From the NCBI GenBank assembly GCA_963769845.1, contig CAVYNL010000013.1:111768-175767 (forward strand): a stretch of DNA of 64,000 nucleotides, read 5' to 3'. The notes under the pieces were generated by a model that saw nothing but the letters and a program-made list of their open reading frames with translations, ran no database searches and was not told where the DNA came from. Below are positions 61,498-64,000 of the stretch, in pieces. Position numbers and translations under genes: made by a program. This DNA is from JBGQMW01 sp963769845. Lineage in GTDB: Archaea; Thermoproteota; Bathyarchaeia; Bathyarchaeales; Bathycorpusculaceae. Each line of letters begins with the position of its first letter. Within the stretch, counting starts at the first letter, position 1.

Positions 61498-61817
61498 TTT
61501 GATCTGTAACCAAAACGCTTGTTGTATTCTTCGTGTGTCATGATATCTAGTATGATGCAGTTGCCTTGAGCGATCACATAACAAGAACGATGATATTCAG
61601 GGTGTTCATATCTGTAGAGATGATCGACGCTGTATTTCTTGATATAGTACTTCGGTATCTTCTGCTTTTCTATGAGATCACCAGCAAACATGTTTTCTTT
61701 CAAAACATCAGCCATGTCTTGAATCCATCTAGACAACTTGTGATCAGGTCCGATACTTTTAAGAAAGACGCTCAGTTCAGGATCGATATGAACGCCTTTT
61801 GCCGGCACTCGAGGCAT
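61494..61817 (-). CDS. Possible toxin-like protein (archaeal RelE-like fold)
   Basis: 107 residues: LSRWIQDMADVLKENMFAGD, LIEKQKIPKYYIKKYSVDHL, YRYEHPEYHRSCYVIAQGNC, IILDIMTHEEYNKRFGYRSN. The (E/H)P..HR..Y.(I/V)....I.D..THE(E)Y...FGY ending is shared by a group of archaeal proteins sometimes annotated as RelE/plasmid-stabilisation-like. Position beside a small winged-helix gene and an integrase suggests a mobile-element or toxin-antitoxin link, but no antitoxin is shown. Confidence 0.5.
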   Translation of the reverse strand: MPRVPAKGVHIDPELSVFLKSIGPDHKLSRWIQDMADVLKENMFAGDLIEKQKIPKYYIKKYSVDHLYRYEHPEYHRSCYVIAQGNCIILDIMTHEEYNKRFGYRSN

Positions 61818-61856
61818 ATTCAGCAGAAGTGCTTTTGATGCGTTTTTAAGTTTTGT

Positions 61857-63080
61857 CTATTGTGCACGATAGACTTGAGCAAACTGTTTGCGCGCGCTAG
61901 CTTTGATGTCTTCGGTTGTTTTTGCCACTCTTACGTGGAACTGGTCATTGGTGTTCTGGAACAGTTGTTGTTCCAGGGTTATGTATAGCATCGTGGATTT
62001 TATGTCCCTGTGGCCTAGCAGTTGTTGAACATGGATGATGTCTTTGGTTTTGTGGTATTCCATCGTTGCTTTCCAGTGTCTCAGGGTGTGAAAGCTTGTT
62101 TTCATGAGTCTTTGGTTGCTGAGTTTTGAGGCTGCATGCTTTCGCGTGAGGAAGAAATTGGTCTTCAAGCTCGTGAAGGTTGCCGGGAATAGCCTGTTGT
62201 TTTTCTTCGGCAGATTGTTCAGCATTCCTAGCAATCTATCGCTTATTGGCAGTATTCTGGGGTTGCTTCCTTTTTCAGGCGTTATCTTGACGAGTTTGCG
62301 CTCGAAATCCACGTCTGTCCATTCTAGCTTGATGGCTTCTCCAGACCTCATGCCAGTTTCTTTGAGCAATTGCAGAAACGTTCCAAGTTTTCTTCCGCAT
62401 GCGGCTATCAGTTGATTGACTTCTTCTTCGGTTGGGATGTAGGGAAAGTTCCGCACTGGCTTGTAGCATGGGGCTTCCCAAGTCAAACCCAGCCATCTGG
62501 CAAGTCCATCGTAGACGCTGACTGTGAGGAACTTTGTTCTTTCGCTCCAATCGCCTTTCTTAGCAAGATACTCTTTGACGTTTTCTGGGTCTCCTAGATC
62601 TACTCCGGCTTCGGCGAGCTTGTTTAGTTTGTAGCCGTAGTCTTTGATGGTGACTTCGCTCAAGCCTTTCTTCTTCAGATACCATAGAAACTCCACGATT
62701 TTGCCTCTGACGTCTGCTGTTTGCGCTGTGCCCTCCCGCTGGGCCTGTTCTTGTCGGGTTGCTTCGGTCAAGTTTTTCGACTCTTCTGTCAAGAGCTCGC
62801 ATACTTGACGCTTAGAAGGATAGGCGGAAGAGCGATTTAATGACTGCGTATCAACTCTTGAGGCATGTTGAGTCGTGTTTGAAGGGTTGAGGTTTGTTTC
62901 GCTGAAGCGGTAGCCGCAGTCTCTGCAAAGCCACCTTTGAACACTTCTGGCATCTGTAATATGTCGCATGCCGTCCTTGTAGAGTCTCTTGGATCCGCAC
63001 TGGGGACAGCTCAAACCTTGGCCAACCGAATGCTCATTCAGGTCTGACGGCTGTCTGCGGTCGTGGCTTTCTCCAGTCAA
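61857..63080 (-). CDS. Tyrosine recombinase (integrase) with N-terminal zinc ribbon
   Basis: 407 residues. An N-terminal zinc ribbon (SCPQCGSKRLYKDG ... WLCRDCGYRFSETN), a linker rich in Ser/Thr, a SAM-like core-binding domain (FLWYLKKKGLSEVTIKDYGY), and the catalytic domain: Arg in ETGMRSGEAIKLEW, HTLRH (HxxR), LLGHRDIKSTMLYI with His and the nucleophile Tyr. Archaeal XerA-like family; the zinc ribbon is an addition often seen in integrases of mobile elements. No att repeat was identified in the window. It lies directly before an Orc1-like gene. Confidence 0.9.
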   Translation of the reverse strand: MTGESHDRRQPSDLNEHSVGQGLSCPQCGSKRLYKDGMRHITDARSVQRWLCRDCGYRFSETNLNPSNTTQHASRVDTQSLNRSSAYPSKRQVCELLTEESKNLTEATRQEQAQREGTAQTADVRGKIVEFLWYLKKKGLSEVTIKDYGYKLNKLAEAGVDLGDPENVKEYLAKKGDWSERTKFLTVSVYDGLARWLGLTWEAPCYKPVRNFPYIPTEEEVNQLIAACGRKLGTFLQLLKETGMRSGEAIKLEWTDVDFERKLVKITPEKGSNPRILPISDRLLGMLNNLPKKNNRLFPATFTSLKTNFFLTRKHAASKLSNQRLMKTSFHTLRHWKATMEYHKTKDIIHVQQLLGHRDIKSTMLYITLEQQLFQNTNDQFHVRVAKTTEDIKASARKQFAQVYRAQ

Positions 63081-63107
63081 AACATGGTCATCTGCTTTGG
63101 AACAGGG

Positions 63108-64000
63108 TTAGCATCTTTGATACTTCTTCTTCAGCTTGAGGAACTTGTCTCTTAGGGCCTCGAGCTCTCTGAGTTTTCGGACTCTGTTTTCTTCTTCAAC
63201 GGCTGAGGCTACGTCTGCTGCTTCAATTGTTCGTTTCCGGGCTTTTTCAGCTTCCAACGCGGCCGAAAGTAGAATGCGGAAGCCAAACCTTACGTCTCCA
63301 ACTTCGCTGGCCGTCTTCGCTATGGCAGTTAGAAGCTTGTCTGAGATAGTGTCAGGCTTGAATGCGTGTTCCACGCGTTCCTTGAATATCTGTTTGATTT
63401 CTTCGGCCGTGTAGGGTTCAGCGCTTATGAGAACTGGTTGAAGCGTGCTCAGGGCCCTTTCTGGAAGCTTCACGACGTCATCCGCGCTGTTGCTGATCAA
63501 GATCAAAGTCGTTTTTGGCTGTCGGCTCAGGTAGTAGACGAGGGGCTCCTTCTCTTTAAAGAGGATGCTGTCAACCTCATCAATGGCTATCAAGAGGGAC
63601 TTCGCTGCGAGCAAGCCTTCAAAGGCCCGTTTCAGACGGAACATCTGCCAGCCGGCGCTCGGCACGTTTACGCCAAGCTGCTTGACGATTTCTGCCATCG
63701 TGTAATACGGATTTCTGGTCTTGCCGGCGTTTACATAGACGGTTTGGACTGCAGTGTTTGTTTCAGATGCATGCCTATCGACTTCGCTGAGCACATGCGT
63801 GACGCAAACGGTCTTACCCGTGCCAGGTTTTCCAAAGATGAACAGGTTTCTGGCTTGACCAGTGATGAAAAGGTCAGCAAGGTGACGGGCCATCAGTTTC
63901 AAGTCAGCATCGCGGCAAAGAGGCCTTCCACCCGGCGGGTCTGAGAGCGGCTCAAGCCACTTTGGCTCTTGGAGAATACTGCTTGGCTCAGAAGTGAATA
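63108..64000 (-). CDS. Orc1/Cdc6-like AAA+ ATPase (5' end outside window)
   Basis: The frame is open to base 64000, so the start lies outside. AAA+ motifs: GKPGTGKTVCVTHVL (Walker A), LLIAIDEVDSILF (Walker B), LILISNSADDV (sensor 1) and VGDVRFGFRILLSAALEAEK (sensor 2 region). The family is archaeal Orc1/Cdc6, which marks replication origins, but the C-terminus ends in a charged coil (LRELEALRDKFLKLKKKYQR) where a winged-helix domain should be, so this is a short form. Such forms occur in plasmids, viruses and integrated elements; its place next to an integrase supports that reading. Confidence 0.85.
   Translation of the reverse strand, partial: FTSEPSSILQEPKWLEPLSDPPGGRPLCRDADLKLMARHLADLFITGQARNLFIFGKPGTGKTVCVTHVLSEVDRHASETNTAVQTVYVNAGKTRNPYYTMAEIVKQLGVNVPSAGWQMFRLKRAFEGLLAAKSLLIAIDEVDSILFKEKEPLVYYLSRQPKTTLILISNSADDVVKLPERALSTLQPVLISAEPYTAEEIKQIFKERVEHAFKPDTISDKLLTAIAKTASEVGDVRFGFRILLSAALEAEKARKRTIEAADVASAVEEENRVRKLRELEALRDKFLKLKKKYQRC

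Noticed and set aside
1..64000. tRNA, rRNA or CRISPR arrays
   Set aside because: No T-loop GTTCGAATC-type sequence in a cloverleaf context, no rRNA signature and no regularly spaced repeats were seen by eye.

Overview
The window is chromosomal DNA from an archaeon. The marker genes are archaeal or archaeal/eukaryotic in type: an ABCE1 recycling factor, both subunits of topoisomerase VI, a eukaryote-like aIF5B, a group II chaperonin, archaeal-type prolyl-tRNA synthetase, phosphoglycerate mutase (ApgM), CTP-dependent riboflavin kinase, Endonuclease Q, type IV pilin and an Orc1/Cdc6-like ATPase. TATA-like boxes stand about 25-40 bases upstream of many starts, and both GGAGG-type ribosome binding sites and near-leaderless starts occur. 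Two aldehyde:ferredoxin oxidoreductases, an ADP-forming acyl-CoA synthetase subunit, a bacterial-type GAPDH and several small winged-helix proteins suggest an anaerobic peptide or carbohydrate fermenter of the Thermoproteota, most likely Bathyarchaeia. The placement is inferred from gene content; no rRNA or tRNA gene was seen.

Layout. 0-11 kb: information processing and housekeeping (asparaginase-like Ntn hydrolase, a 24-residue acidic micro-ORF, ABCE1, cytidine deaminase, Top6B/Top6A, aIF5B, MoaD/ThiS-like protein, thermosome). 11-25 kb: aminotransferase, a surface repeat protein, an FAD oxidoreductase, AOR number 1, ProRS, ApgM, an NAD-kinase-family protein and the threonine-catabolic pair tdh-kbl. 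25-35 kb: a membrane-anchored winged-helix regulator, a polyferredoxin-AOR operon, DedA, EndoQ, TldD/TldE and a NapH-like ferredoxin membrane protein. 35-42 kb: a minus-strand polysaccharide operon (GH57, small winged-helix protein, half-size GT, GT4) and a PQQ-type beta-propeller surface protein. 42-52 kb: ArsM with an AbrB-like regulator, the pgk-gap pair, a CoA-disulfide-reductase-like enzyme with GcvH, inositol-1-phosphate synthase, RibK, ACD alpha and a CofE-like protein. 52-57 kb: ThyX, a broken and an intact paralogue of one small family, a SWIM protein, Hsp20, a phosphoesterase and an IMPase/FBPase-like protein. 57-64 kb: small winged-helix regulators, a Roadblock-domain operon behind a pilin gene, a possible toxin-like protein, a zinc-ribbon tyrosine recombinase and an Orc1-like ATPase, looking like the edge of an integrated element.

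How the genes fit together. gap, pgk, apgM and an IMPase/FBPase-like enzyme cover part of glycolysis/gluconeogenesis. The GH57/GT operon would supply or store glucan. tdh-kbl splits threonine to glycine and acetyl-CoA. AORs with ferredoxins and ACD fit aldehyde/acyl-CoA oxidation with ATP formation.

Data quality. At least nine places in conserved genes (EndoQ, GT4 twice, PQQ protein, ArsM twice, PGK, RibK, pilin) read correctly only if one base is added or removed. The coding sense of both flanks is intact, so uncorrected sequencing or assembly indels are more likely than true gene decay. These genes are annotated across the shift.
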